A DNA stretch of 8,383 bases from contig JAVEVF010000083.1 in NCBI GenBank assembly GCA_034005175.1, forward strand, positions 1 through 8,383, written 5' to 3'. The position numbers were made by a program, and so were the translations under genes. Of this stretch, positions 1 to 6,111 are shown in pieces. The notes under the pieces were generated by a model, which was not told the origin of the DNA, searched no databases, and saw only the letters and a program-made list of their open reading frames with translations. How positions within the stretch are numbered: position 1 is the first letter of the stretch; each line of letters begins with the position of its first letter. Source of the DNA: JAVEVF01 sp034005175. GTDB taxonomy: Bacteria > Actinomycetota > Coriobacteriia > Anaerosomatales > SLCP01.

Positions 1-745
1 ACGGCTGTGCTTCCAGAAGCGGTTCGAGCTCCTCGGCACCAGCCTCCACCTCGACTCGCAGCCGCAAGGCATGCCCCTCACCTTTGAGCTCGGCCATAGA
101 CGCCTGCCGCACGACACGTCCTCGGTCAAGGATCGCCACCGTGTCGCACACGCGCTCGACATCCGTGAGGATGTGTGTGGAGAAGAAGACGGTTGTCTTG
201 GTTCGCAGCGCAGCGATCATCTCAAGGACATCCTTGCGGCCCATGGGGTCAAGCGCGCTCGTGGGCTCGTCGAGCAGGAGCAAGCGCGGCGCGTTGATGA
301 GCGCTTGCGCCACGCCAAGCCTCTGCCGCATGCCACGTGAGTATCCGCCGAGCCGCTGGGTCAGGTCGCCGAGTCCTGCCATGTCAAGCAGCGCATCCAC
401 TCGCTCGTCGAGAACCTTGCCGGCAACACCGAAGAGCTTGCCGGAAAATCGCAGGAACTCCTCGGCGGTCATCCACGGATAGTAGCCGGGAACGTCTGGC
501 AGGTAGCCGATGAGGGCGCGCACCTCATCCCCCGCATCAACCACGTCGTGGCCGAACACCCGCGCGCTGCCTGCGGTGGGGCGTGCAAGCCCGGTAAGAA
601 TGCGCAGTGCTGTGGTCTTGCCAGCACCGTTGGGGCCGAGAAACCCGAAGATCGAGCCCTCGGGCACCGCAAGGTCAACGCCATCGAGTGCGCGAGTCCC
701 CTTGTAGACCTTCGTCAGGCCGGCGATCTCGATCGCCGAGCTCAT
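1..745 (-). CDS. ABC transporter ATP-binding protein (3' end beyond window)
   Basis: This is the nucleotide-binding subunit of an ABC-2 type transporter; it hydrolyses ATP on the inner face of the membrane. The 248 visible residues contain the whole ATPase core: Walker A GPNGAGKT (37-44), an ABC signature variant YSRGMRQR (135-142), Walker B LLLLDE (155-160), D-loop SALD (163-166) and the switch His191. The usual Q-loop glutamine is Asp84 (in IGYLPD); an acidic residue here occurs in this subfamily. About 25 residues of a C-terminal extension are seen before the sequence runs out. The ATG overlaps the stop of the upstream PLDc_N gene (ATGA, 742-745), and GAGGA at 755-759 is a suitable Shine-Dalgarno sequence. 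The substrate cannot be read from the ATPase. The pairing with a PLDc_N protein resembles YxlE-YxlF of Bacillus subtilis, so a permease gene is expected next, outside the window. Confidence 0.95.
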   Translation of the reverse strand, partial: MSSAIEIAGLTKVYKGTRALDGVDLAVPEGSIFGFLGPNGAGKTTALRILTGLARPTAGSARVFGHDVVDAGDEVRALIGYLPDVPGYYPWMTAEEFLRFSGKLFGVAGKVLDERVDALLDMAGLGDLTQRLGGYSRGMRQRLGVAQALINAPRLLLLDEPTSALDPMGRKDVLEMIAALRTKTTVFFSTHILTDVERVCDTVAILDRGRVVRQASMAELKGEGHALRLRVEVEAGAEELEPLLEAQP

Positions 746-1116
746 CGGCTGGCGTCCTCTGACGGCCCAGCAACAGGCGCGCCCCCGTCCTCAGCGGCGC
801 CGGGCCCGTACAGTGTCGCGACCGCTCGGGCGGTGCGACCCCCAGCAGCCGAATCGCCGGCGGCCTCAAGCGCAGACTCACCCTGTTGATCACCATTGCG
901 GCCTATCGCCGCGTAGATGATGGGACCGATGAAGGAGTTGCCAAACACGATGATGACGAGCGCCCATACCCACTTCTTGTCGAAGCGCACGCGCGGACGG
1001 CGCGAAAGGTCAACAAGCGCCCATATCTGCACGGCGACCTGCAGCACAGCAAGAGCCACGAGGCCCCACACGACCCCGACAGGAAGATGTGCGCTCTCGG
1101 CGAGTCTCTGGATCAT
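742..1116 (-). CDS. PLDc_N-domain small membrane protein (YxlE-like)
   Basis: A 124-residue protein with the two-helix phospholipase D-nuclease N-terminal domain (PLDc_N, PF13396). Transmembrane segments lie at about 11-35 and 49-72. The family pattern is visible: ALVDLSRR at the end of helix 1, then WVWALVII, GPIIY and a closing GR. There is no HKD phospholipase domain, so it is not an enzyme of that class. The last ~50 residues are rich in Ala, Gly and acidic residues and probably disordered and cytoplasmic. I chose the ATG at 1116 because GGGA precedes it at a usable distance; an in-frame ATG at 1161 would add 15 residues, overlap the upstream stop and lacks a clear Shine-Dalgarno sequence. 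It overlaps the ABC ATPase start by 4 nt. In B. subtilis the analogous YxlE belongs to the sigY operon and is described as a negative regulator; such a role here is inference. Confidence 0.85.
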   Translation of the reverse strand: MIQRLAESAHLPVGVVWGLVALAVLQVAVQIWALVDLSRRPRVRFDKKWVWALVIIVFGNSFIGPIIYAAIGRNGDQQGESALEAAGDSAAGGRTARAVATLYGPGAAEDGGAPVAGPSEDASR

Positions 1117-1147
1117 CTCTCGTGTCCCTGGTGATGGCGGCTGTGCA

Positions 1148-2233
1148 TCAAGTCGACGCATCCGCCCGCATCGAGTACGACTTCACTCGCATGAAGCCCC
1201 GCTGCACGAGGGCCGCGAGCGGTGCCCCCAAAGTAGCACCCAGCAGACCAGCCACGATACCGCCGAAGATGGTGGCGAGAAGGACGACGAGCGGGTGGAT
1301 CTTGAGCTCTGAGCTAGCCAACTGGTTGATTACAAGCGTCTGCACCACGTTTTGAGTCACGAGCACGACGATGAGCACCACAAACGCATCGACCAACCCC
1401 CCAGACCCGAGCGCCACGAGAAACGCGAACAGCCCGGCGACTATGGCCCCAAAGAAAGGTATATACCCCGTCAGAAACGTCACCACAGCAATCGGGAACG
1501 CAAGAGGCAAGCCGAGCAGATACACGGCGAGGCCGATGAGCGCGGAGACGATGACGAGCGAGTATGTGAGCCCTCGGAAGTACTGGCGCACCGCCACGGT
1601 CGCATCATCGACGAGACCCTCGCCAAGCTCTGCGGGCACGCCGAGGTTGCTGCCCACCCAGGAGGCTACGCTCTCCCAGTCGATGAGCAGATAGATCAGC
1701 ATGAACACACCAATGAACGTGCCGAAGATGAACGCGACTCCACCACTCAAGCCCGATGCGACTGCAGATGCTGCACCTCCCGCGAGGGCAGGGCCGATCT
1801 TTTGGACGTTGCGTTCGAACTCATCGATGAGGCCTGGCGGAAGGGAGCTCGATGAGAACCAGTGCTCCATCGCGACCAAACCCTTCTGAACCTGAGCGCC
1901 AATCTCGCCAGACTGGCTGATGACGCCGCTCACGGTGAGCCAAAGCGCGCCGCCGATGGCAGCGAGGAGGAGGAGAAGCACAATGCCAGCGCCCAGCGAC
2001 CGGGGGACATTTCGCTGCTCGAGCTTCTGCACGAAGGGGTAGAAGAGCATGGCGATGACCGCAGCTACGATGAGCGGCACACTCAGGCCCGACGCGAACG
2101 TGAGGAGGGAGAAGACAAGCGAACCTACGATGATGACGCCGATGAGCAGCCAACTGCGGATTCCTAACCTTACCAGCCACTCTGGTGCGTGTTCGATCAG
2201 CACATGGGTCTTGCCCGGCCGGTCATCTTCCAT
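1148..2233 (-). CDS. AI-2E family transporter (PerM/TqsA-like permease)
   Basis: A 361-residue polytopic membrane protein of the AI-2E transporter (UPF0118) family, close to the usual family length. Hydrophobic segments are seen at about 26-46, 50-66, 80-103, 163-184, 223-242, 245-275, 280-302 and 315-345, consistent with about eight helices. The long soluble loop between the third and fourth (about 105-160) and the conserved GYIPFFGAIVAG stretch (256-267) are typical. Members include autoinducer-2 exporters, Na+/H+ antiporters and proteins of unknown substrate, so the substrate cannot be assigned. An in-frame start at 2293 would add 20 non-hydrophobic residues. I prefer the ATG at 2233 because AGGAGGAG lies just upstream (2236-2243) and the protein then begins like other members. 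The gene ends 31 nt before the PLDc_N start and may be co-transcribed with it. Confidence 0.93.
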   Translation of the reverse strand: MEDDRPGKTHVLIEHAPEWLVRLGIRSWLLIGVIIVGSLVFSLLTFASGLSVPLIVAAVIAMLFYPFVQKLEQRNVPRSLGAGIVLLLLLAAIGGALWLTVSGVISQSGEIGAQVQKGLVAMEHWFSSSSLPPGLIDEFERNVQKIGPALAGGAASAVASGLSGGVAFIFGTFIGVFMLIYLLIDWESVASWVGSNLGVPAELGEGLVDDATVAVRQYFRGLTYSLVIVSALIGLAVYLLGLPLAFPIAVVTFLTGYIPFFGAIVAGLFAFLVALGSGGLVDAFVVLIVVLVTQNVVQTLVINQLASSELKIHPLVVLLATIFGGIVAGLLGATLGAPLAALVQRGFMRVKSYSMRADAST

Positions 2234-2235
2234 TG

Positions 2236-2243
2236 CTCCTCCT
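2236..2243 (-). promoter_or_regulatory. Shine-Dalgarno of the AI-2E transporter gene
   Basis: AGGAGGAG lies 2 nt before the ATG at 2233 (5-6 nt counted from the first AGGAG). It is among the strongest ribosome binding sites in the window and decides in favour of this ATG over the upstream in-frame start at 2293. Confidence 0.8.
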
Positions 2244-2295
2244 GGTGACGGTGGGCTTGGCGTGCGGTTGCACCAGACGCGCTCACGTGACATCG

Positions 2296-2358
2296 CGCCC
2301 AGACGGGCGAGTGCGTCACTCCCCTGCCGACAAGGGTATCCTCTGTGACGCCCGCACT
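2296..2358 (-). other. Two predicted RNA hairpins after the glycosyltransferase gene
   Basis: This covers most of the 123-nt gap 2234-2356. Read on the minus strand, a long stem begins within the glycosyltransferase stop codon: AGTGC (2358-2354) pairs with GCACT (2314-2310), and GTCAC (2349-2345) pairs with GTGAC (2319-2315), leaving a 4-nt bulge GGGC. Inside its loop, CCCT and AGGG can form a small inner stem. One to two bases further on, CGCCC-GTCT-GGGCG (2309-2296) forms a perfect 5-bp hairpin. No T-run follows either stem, so a classical intrinsic terminator is not supported. The structures could slow transcription, protect the 3' end of upstream mRNA, or be chance in G+C-rich DNA. No convincing promoter for the AI-2E gene was found here. 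Confidence 0.4.
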
Positions 2359-3526
2359 ACAAGGTGCTGCTGGAATCCGCCTCATCGCGTCTGCCCCCGT
2401 GGTGAGTGCGCGCGACAGCGGCGAGCTCCTGAGCGTATCGGGGTGCGAGGTGCTCGAACGTGAGTGGTTCGGCGAGCGCTCGTGCTGCGAACGGCACGGG
2501 CCTCTCGAGGATGAGGGAGCGCAACCGAGCGACGAGCGCATCACTATCCGAGTAGCGAAACTGCGGCGGATATATCTCAGGATAAGCCAACCGATCAGGA
2601 ACAAGCGGGTAGCAGCCAGCGTAGCAAGACTCGATCATCGCCAGACCATAGAACTCGTTTCGCGCCGTAGACACCGCGATGTCTGCTGAAGCAAGCAGCG
2701 AGGCGTATTCTGCACGCGAACCGGGTTCGCCCACATGCACGAGACGGTCGCCGAGCGTCGCCGCAGCATCTTGCATGGCACTGGACGTCTCCCTGAACTC
2801 CTGCCCCGCGACGATCACCTCGAACTGCAGATTCTCGGCCGCAAGCTGTAAGACGGCCGCAAAGAACGCTTCTGGATCTTTGTCATGCTCCCACCGGTGC
2901 GGCCAGATGATGCGCGGGCGCACGCCTCGGGTGGGCGGCGACGCGCCATCCAACTCCGTCGAATCGAATGGCGGAGCCAAGACGGCGGCCTTCGCCGCGA
3001 TCCGCTGCGCGATGCCCTGCGGTTGATGGTCGGGAAAGCGGCTGAGAAACGGGGTTGTCTCCTCCAAGAATCGCTCGAGGTTCCAACGGGTATTGAAGAC
3101 ACATCGCTTAGCGGCGAGCGCGCTCGTTATGTTGGTGAGCGGAAACTGGTAGTCCCACTCGGCCTCATGACGGTTCGGATAGACGAGCTGGTTCTCGTGG
3201 AAGTACACGAGTGCGGGTATGACGGCGATCTGCGGACCCGCCAGCCCGAGGAACTCAGCGAGGTTCACGAACGTGGATGCGAAGATGACGTCCCAGCCTG
3301 CGCCAGCATCAGGTGTGGTTTGACGCGCCCTCAGCTGCGTGCGCGCCTCGGCTGCCATTGTGATGGCCGCTCCACGCATCCGCCACTTCCACTTGCGTGC
3401 AGGAAGTGTGAGGAGCGTCCACTCGGCATCCACGGTGTTGACGAGACCGTCGAGCACCGCTCGATGAGAGCCGCCGTAGTACGGTTCCAGCGCAAGGATT
3501 CTCAACCGAGCTGCTGAGCCGCTCAC
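2357..3526 (-). CDS. tRNA-queuosine alpha-mannosyltransferase-like glycosyltransferase (DUF3524 + GT group 1)
   Basis: A 389-residue GT-B fold glycosyltransferase. The N-terminal half has the hallmarks of the DUF3524/QTMAN (human GTDC1) family: LALEPYYGGSHR (11-22), PARKWKWRMRG (42-52) and YFHENQLVYP (108-117). The C-terminal half carries WPHRWEHDKDPEAF (208-221) and the nucleotide-sugar EX7E motif in EFYGLAMIE (291-299). The eukaryotic enzyme transfers mannose from GDP-mannose to queuosine-34 of tRNA-Asp; the bacterial donor and acceptor are inferred. There is no signal peptide or membrane helix, which fits a cytoplasmic tRNA enzyme. The frame stays open upstream to 3673, inside thiI, but the family start lies near 3526. 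The GTG at 3526 has GAGGTGA 5 nt upstream, overlapping the thiI stop; a GTG at 3535 (GTGA overlap with that stop) is the alternative. This implies translational coupling to thiI. Confidence 0.88.
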   Translation of the reverse strand: MSGSAARLRILALEPYYGGSHRAVLDGLVNTVDAEWTLLTLPARKWKWRMRGAAITMAAEARTQLRARQTTPDAGAGWDVIFASTFVNLAEFLGLAGPQIAVIPALVYFHENQLVYPNRHEAEWDYQFPLTNITSALAAKRCVFNTRWNLERFLEETTPFLSRFPDHQPQGIAQRIAAKAAVLAPPFDSTELDGASPPTRGVRPRIIWPHRWEHDKDPEAFFAAVLQLAAENLQFEVIVAGQEFRETSSAMQDAAATLGDRLVHVGEPGSRAEYASLLASADIAVSTARNEFYGLAMIESCYAGCYPLVPDRLAYPEIYPPQFRYSDSDALVARLRSLILERPVPFAARALAEPLTFEHLAPRYAQELAAVARTHHGGRRDEADSSSTL

Positions 3527-3531
3527 GCCCG

Positions 3532-3538
3532 TCACCTC
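3532..3538 (-). promoter_or_regulatory. Shine-Dalgarno of the glycosyltransferase, embedded in the thiI stop
   Basis: GAGGTGA ends in the TGA stop codon of thiI and is followed by a 5-nt spacer (CGGGC) and a GTG start at 3526. The ribosome finishing thiI therefore sits on the binding site of the next gene. This decides the start and suggests coupled translation. Confidence 0.65.
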
Positions 3539-4755
3539 GGTCCGGCGGTCGCCACTGTCTCGCCGAGGCCCGCAGGTGGCTTGTACGCGGCGCACGCGAA
3601 CTCCCGGTAGCTCGCTGATGCCACAGCCTCGTCCACCATGCGCTGCACCTCGAGCGCAGCTTCTGCTGCACATACCTCCTCGACTGTGGCGCGCGTGGCA
3701 GGAGTGCGAGGCATGAAGAGCGTGCAGCAGTCCACGTGGTCTTGCGTGGACAGGTCGTAAGTTCCGATGGCGCGCGCCTCAGCGATGATCTCGAGCTTAT
3801 CGGTGCCGATGAGAGGACGCAGGACGGGCAGCGTGGCGCTCTCGTCCACTGCTGCGATGTTGTCGAGCGTCTGAGATGCCACCTGGCCGAGGCTTTCGCC
3901 CGTCACGAGCGCGCGGCCGCCTTCGAGGGCGGCGAATCGCTCTGCAACACGTACCATCAGTCGGCGGTACAGCAACACGCGCAGGTCGGGCGGGGCCAGC
4001 AGCGAGATCTCACGTTGCAGGTCGCCGAAGGGCACAACGTAGATCCGCGCCAGCCCGCCATAGCGCTCGAGCACCTTCCCGAGTTCGAACACGAGGCGCT
4101 CGGACGCGTCACTTGTCTGAGGCCTACCGGAGAAATGCACTCCCACCGCAACCGCGCCGCGCTTGATGAGGCGCCAGGTTGCGACGGGCGAGTCCAGACC
4201 GGCCGAGAGCAAGGACACCACGGTGCCGGCGCTCCCCACCGGAAGCCCACCCACACCGGGGAACTTGCGGCTGAAGATGTATGCCGCACCCTCCACCACC
4301 TCGACAAAACACCGCACATCGGGCTTGGAAAGGTTCACGCCCAGGCCGGTGGCATCGACGACATGCTGGCCTATGCGGCGGTTCATCTCCAGGGAGCTTA
4401 CAGGATGATCGGTGTTGGAGCGGCGAGCGTCGATCGCGAAGGTCTGCGCCGATGGGACCTCGGCGATAGCGAGAAGCGCTGCTTGGTTCATGTCATGGGC
4501 ATCGCGAGAGGAGACGTACGCCGCCGCTGCGTATGCGACACCTGGGATATCAGCGGCGCGTGCGCACGTCTGATCGATAGCTGCAGAATCAGCGACACGC
4601 ACCAGCAGGCGGCTTGAGATGCGCTCGACTTCCACACCCGCTTGATGGCGGAATGCGAAGCGCAGGTTGTCTCTCAGACGGCGCTCAAACCCAGCGCGAT
4701 TACGGCCCTTGAGGCCGATCTCGTGATAGTGGATGAGCGCGGCGCGCTCCAACAT
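3532..4755 (-). CDS. thiI: tRNA 4-thiouridine synthase ThiI (rhodanese-less form)
   Basis: ThiI activates uridine-8 of tRNA with ATP and inserts sulfur to give 4-thiouridine; in some bacteria it also delivers sulfur for thiazole synthesis. The 407 residues show the N-terminal ferredoxin-like/THUMP region (HYHEIGLKGRNR at 9-20; THUMP about 60-165), the PP-loop SAGLDSP (184-190), the family block GESLGQVASQT (286-296) and DCCTLFMP (342-349) with its conserved cysteine. There is no C-terminal rhodanese domain with the persulfide cysteine found in E. coli ThiI (482 aa). This is the short form, which in Bacillus subtilis works with a dedicated cysteine desulfurase, NifZ. No desulfurase gene lies in the window. 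The ATG at 4755 is preceded by AGGG overlapping the rpoZ stop, with a 10-nt gap to rpoZ. The product acts in the cytoplasm. Confidence 0.96.
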   Translation of the reverse strand: MLERAALIHYHEIGLKGRNRAGFERRLRDNLRFAFRHQAGVEVERISSRLLVRVADSAAIDQTCARAADIPGVAYAAAAYVSSRDAHDMNQAALLAIAEVPSAQTFAIDARRSNTDHPVSSLEMNRRIGQHVVDATGLGVNLSKPDVRCFVEVVEGAAYIFSRKFPGVGGLPVGSAGTVVSLLSAGLDSPVATWRLIKRGAVAVGVHFSGRPQTSDASERLVFELGKVLERYGGLARIYVVPFGDLQREISLLAPPDLRVLLYRRLMVRVAERFAALEGGRALVTGESLGQVASQTLDNIAAVDESATLPVLRPLIGTDKLEIIAEARAIGTYDLSTQDHVDCCTLFMPRTPATRATVEEVCAAEAALEVQRMVDEAVASASYREFACAAYKPPAGLGETVATAGPR

Positions 4756-4765
4756 GGCGCGCCCT

Positions 4766-5014
4766 TTACTTGTAGGCCTCTTCCACCCGCTCGTAGTTGA
4801 CGTCGCCCTCGGCGATCTCTTCGAGCGCCTTGCTGAGCGGCTTGGTGCGGGTGAGATCGGCTATCTGAGAGGACGCCATGGTGAGGAGGGCTTGACCACG
4901 GACGCCGTGCAGCATGTCGTTGATCTGGCGCGCTCGCCGAGCAGATACGATGCACAGCGCGTACTTTGAGTCGACCTTCTCCAGGAGGAGATCTATCTCG
5001 GGCTCGATGACCAT
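4766..5014 (-). CDS. rpoZ: DNA-directed RNA polymerase omega subunit
   Basis: This is the small omega subunit, which helps the beta' subunit fold and assemble into RNA polymerase. At 82 residues it is within the usual bacterial range. Family features are the N-terminal segment that begins with an acidic stretch (IEPEIDLLLEKVDSKY, 3-18), the A-R-A-R-Q-I core (25-31) and the later segment KPLSKALEEIAEGDVNYE (58-75), which matches the conserved K-P-L-x-x-A-L-x-E-I pattern. The ATG at 5014 lies 6 nt after the gmk stop; AAGGA at 5025-5029, within the end of gmk, is a plausible Shine-Dalgarno sequence. The gmk-rpoZ order is conserved very widely, which adds confidence. What follows here is thiI; in many actinobacteria coaBC would be next. 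Confidence 0.95.
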   Translation of the reverse strand: MVIEPEIDLLLEKVDSKYALCIVSARRARQINDMLHGVRGQALLTMASSQIADLTRTKPLSKALEEIAEGDVNYERVEEAYK

Positions 5015-5020
5015 GGGGCG

Positions 5021-5629
5021 TCAGTCCTTCATTTCGTCGGGGACACGCTGGTGCGTGTGAGATGACACGATGTGCGCTAGCTCATCAGCGGCCTGCGCTA
5101 CGTCGTCATTTATTATCACATAGTCATAGGTGTCCGCAATCTCGAGCTCCTCAGCGGCACGGCGAAGACGGGTCTCGATCTGCTCTGGAGTCTCGCTGCC
5201 CCTCATCTCCAAACGGCGGCGCAGCTCGCCGATGGTAGGCGGTGCGATGAATACGAGGATGGCCGAAGACATGGCCTCTCTCACCTGTCTGGCACCTTGC
5301 GGGTCGATCTCAAGGATGACTGTCTGGCCCTGGCGCGTTCGCTCCTCGACAGCAGCACGCATGGTGCCGTAGCGATTGCCATGAACTGCAGCCCACTCCA
5401 GAAAGCCGCGTTCCGCCACAAGGCGCTCGAACTCCTCGGGCGGGAGGAAGAAGTAGTGAACACCTTCCTGTTCTCCCGGCCGAGGAGGTCGCGTGGTTGC
5501 AGAGACTGACAGCCAGAGGTCGGGCATGCGCGCAAGCAGCTCCCGGACGAGCGTCCCCTTCCCCGCGCCTGAAGGCCCGGAGATGATGAACACCTCACCC
5601 GCGCGGGGCTGGTCGCCCGTCAACTGCAC
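5021..5629 (-). CDS. gmk: Guanylate kinase
   Basis: Guanylate kinase phosphorylates GMP (and dGMP) to GDP with ATP, an essential cytoplasmic step in guanine nucleotide supply and recycling. The 202 residues match the typical length. Visible motifs are the P-loop GPSGAGKGT (18-26), the GMP-binding segment SVSATTRPPRPGE (41-53) followed by GVHYFF (56-61), the lid and arginine-rich region near RRRLEMRGSET, and the C-terminal YDYVIINDD. The start is a GTG at 5629; the sequence before it (GAGAG, about 8 nt upstream) is a weak Shine-Dalgarno, so initiation may be modest. An earlier start is excluded by the short 29-nt gap after mihF, and a later one would cut the P-loop strand. The gene follows mihF in the order known from mycobacteria. 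Confidence 0.97.
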   Translation of the reverse strand: MQLTGDQPRAGEVFIISGPSGAGKGTLVRELLARMPDLWLSVSATTRPPRPGEQEGVHYFFLPPEEFERLVAERGFLEWAAVHGNRYGTMRAAVEERTRQGQTVILEIDPQGARQVREAMSSAILVFIAPPTIGELRRRLEMRGSETPEQIETRLRRAAEELEIADTYDYVIINDDVAQAADELAHIVSSHTHQRVPDEMKD

Positions 5630-5658
5630 GGATTCGCTCTCGGTGCGCGGTGTGAAGA

Positions 5659-5967
5659 TCAGCCGAGCTTCTCCATGAGCGCCTCGCGCTGACGGGCACC
5701 GAGGCCCTGAATGCGGCGGCTCTCTGAGATCCCCAGCTCGTCCATGATCTTCTTGGCTTTGGCCTTGCCATAACCAGGCAGGCTTTCCAGAAGGGTGGAG
5801 ACCTTCATGCGGGCAACGATGGGGTCATCCGTCTTGGCCATGACCTGAGCAAAGCTCATCTTGCCGTCCTTGATCTTCGCACGCAGCTCAGCTCGCTTCT
5901 GCCGAGCCTCAGCCGCCTTCTTCAGGGCTGCCTGGCGGTCGGCATCGGAAAGGTTAGGAAGTGCCAT
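5659..5967 (-). CDS. mihF: Integration host factor, actinobacterial type (mIHF)
   Basis: A 102-residue basic nucleoid-associated DNA-binding protein, unrelated in fold to the IHF/HU family of Proteobacteria. In mycobacteria it is essential and was found as the host factor for phage L5 integration; in Streptomyces (sIHF) it shapes nucleoids and affects development and antibiotics. The N-terminal half is a Lys/Arg/Ala-rich helix (about 7-33). It is followed by the DGKMSFAQVMAKTDDP segment and by the helix-two-turns-helix region LLESLPGYGKAKAKKIMDE (59-77) with SRRIQGLGARQREAL after it. An in-frame ATG at 6021 would add 18 Arg/Gln/Gly residues. I chose 5967 because AGGAGGA sits 3 nt upstream and the protein then starts MALP like its relatives. 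A promoter at 6075-6103 should drive it together with gmk and rpoZ. Confidence 0.95.
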   Translation of the reverse strand: MALPNLSDADRQAALKKAAEARQKRAELRAKIKDGKMSFAQVMAKTDDPIVARMKVSTLLESLPGYGKAKAKKIMDELGISESRRIQGLGARQREALMEKLG

Positions 5968-5970
5968 GGT

Positions 5971-5977
5971 TCCTCCT
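5971..5977 (-). promoter_or_regulatory. mihF: Shine-Dalgarno of mihF
   Basis: AGGAGGA is followed by ACC and the ATG at 5967. It fixes this ATG as the start in preference to the in-frame ATG at 6021 and suggests high expression, as expected for an abundant nucleoid protein. Confidence 0.8.
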
Positions 5978-6074
5978 CGTCCTGTCTGTCCTCGTTGTGT
6001 CTGGCGGGGCCTGCTTGACACCTGATGATTGTACTCACATCGCCAGGTCCCTTACAACTATCTGACTTCAATAG

Positions 6075-6103
6075 ATATTATCTCTGACCTGCGAGGATGC
6101 CAA
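6075..6103 (-). promoter_or_regulatory. SigA-type promoter for mihF-gmk-rpoZ
   Basis: The minus strand reads TTGGCA (6103-6098), exactly 17 bp, then TAATAT (6080-6075). These hexamers match 4-5 of 6 consensus positions each with ideal spacing, in the most A+T-rich stretch of the window. Transcription should start near 6068, giving a leader of about 100 nt before the mihF ATG. The -35 box lies 8 nt past the pyrE stop codon. The -10 box sits inside an 11-bp palindrome AGATAATATCT (6073-6083), and GTCAGA occurs twice 22 bp apart (6083-6088 and 6061-6066), possibly a regulator site. No terminator separates pyrE from this promoter. Confidence 0.7.
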
Positions 6104-6111
6104 ACATCTTC

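Noticed and set aside
1352..1855. Plus-strand frame very rich in His, Glu, Arg and Asp opposite the AI-2E gene
   Set aside because: The charged composition is what the complement of hydrophobic membrane codons produces; there is no ribosome binding site or known domain.
2283..2290. 8-bp palindrome TCACGTGA as an operator
   Set aside because: Too short and single; such palindromes are expected by chance and no second copy was seen nearby.
2345..2370. Possible promoter TTGTAG-16-GATACC for the AI-2E gene
   Set aside because: Only about half of each hexamer matches and the -10 would fall in the loop of the predicted hairpin; not strong enough to call.
2885..3517. Plus-strand open frame (210 codons) opposite the glycosyltransferase
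   Set aside because: Antisense shadow; the minus-strand frame contains the family motifs.
3527..3673. N-terminal extension of the glycosyltransferase up to an ATG at 3673
   Set aside because: The extra 49 residues are encoded within thiI in another frame, are Arg/Gly/Cys-rich and lie before the conserved family start; a better ribosome binding site serves 3526.
3736..4617. Plus-strand open frame (293 codons) opposite thiI
   Set aside because: Fully antisense to thiI, whose motifs are intact; the composition is typical of a codon-position shadow and no conserved domain is seen.
6001..6046. CTGGCG/CGCCAG inverted repeat in the mihF leader as a riboswitch or attenuator
   Set aside because: Only 6 bp with a 34-nt loop and no further helices that fit a known riboswitch class.
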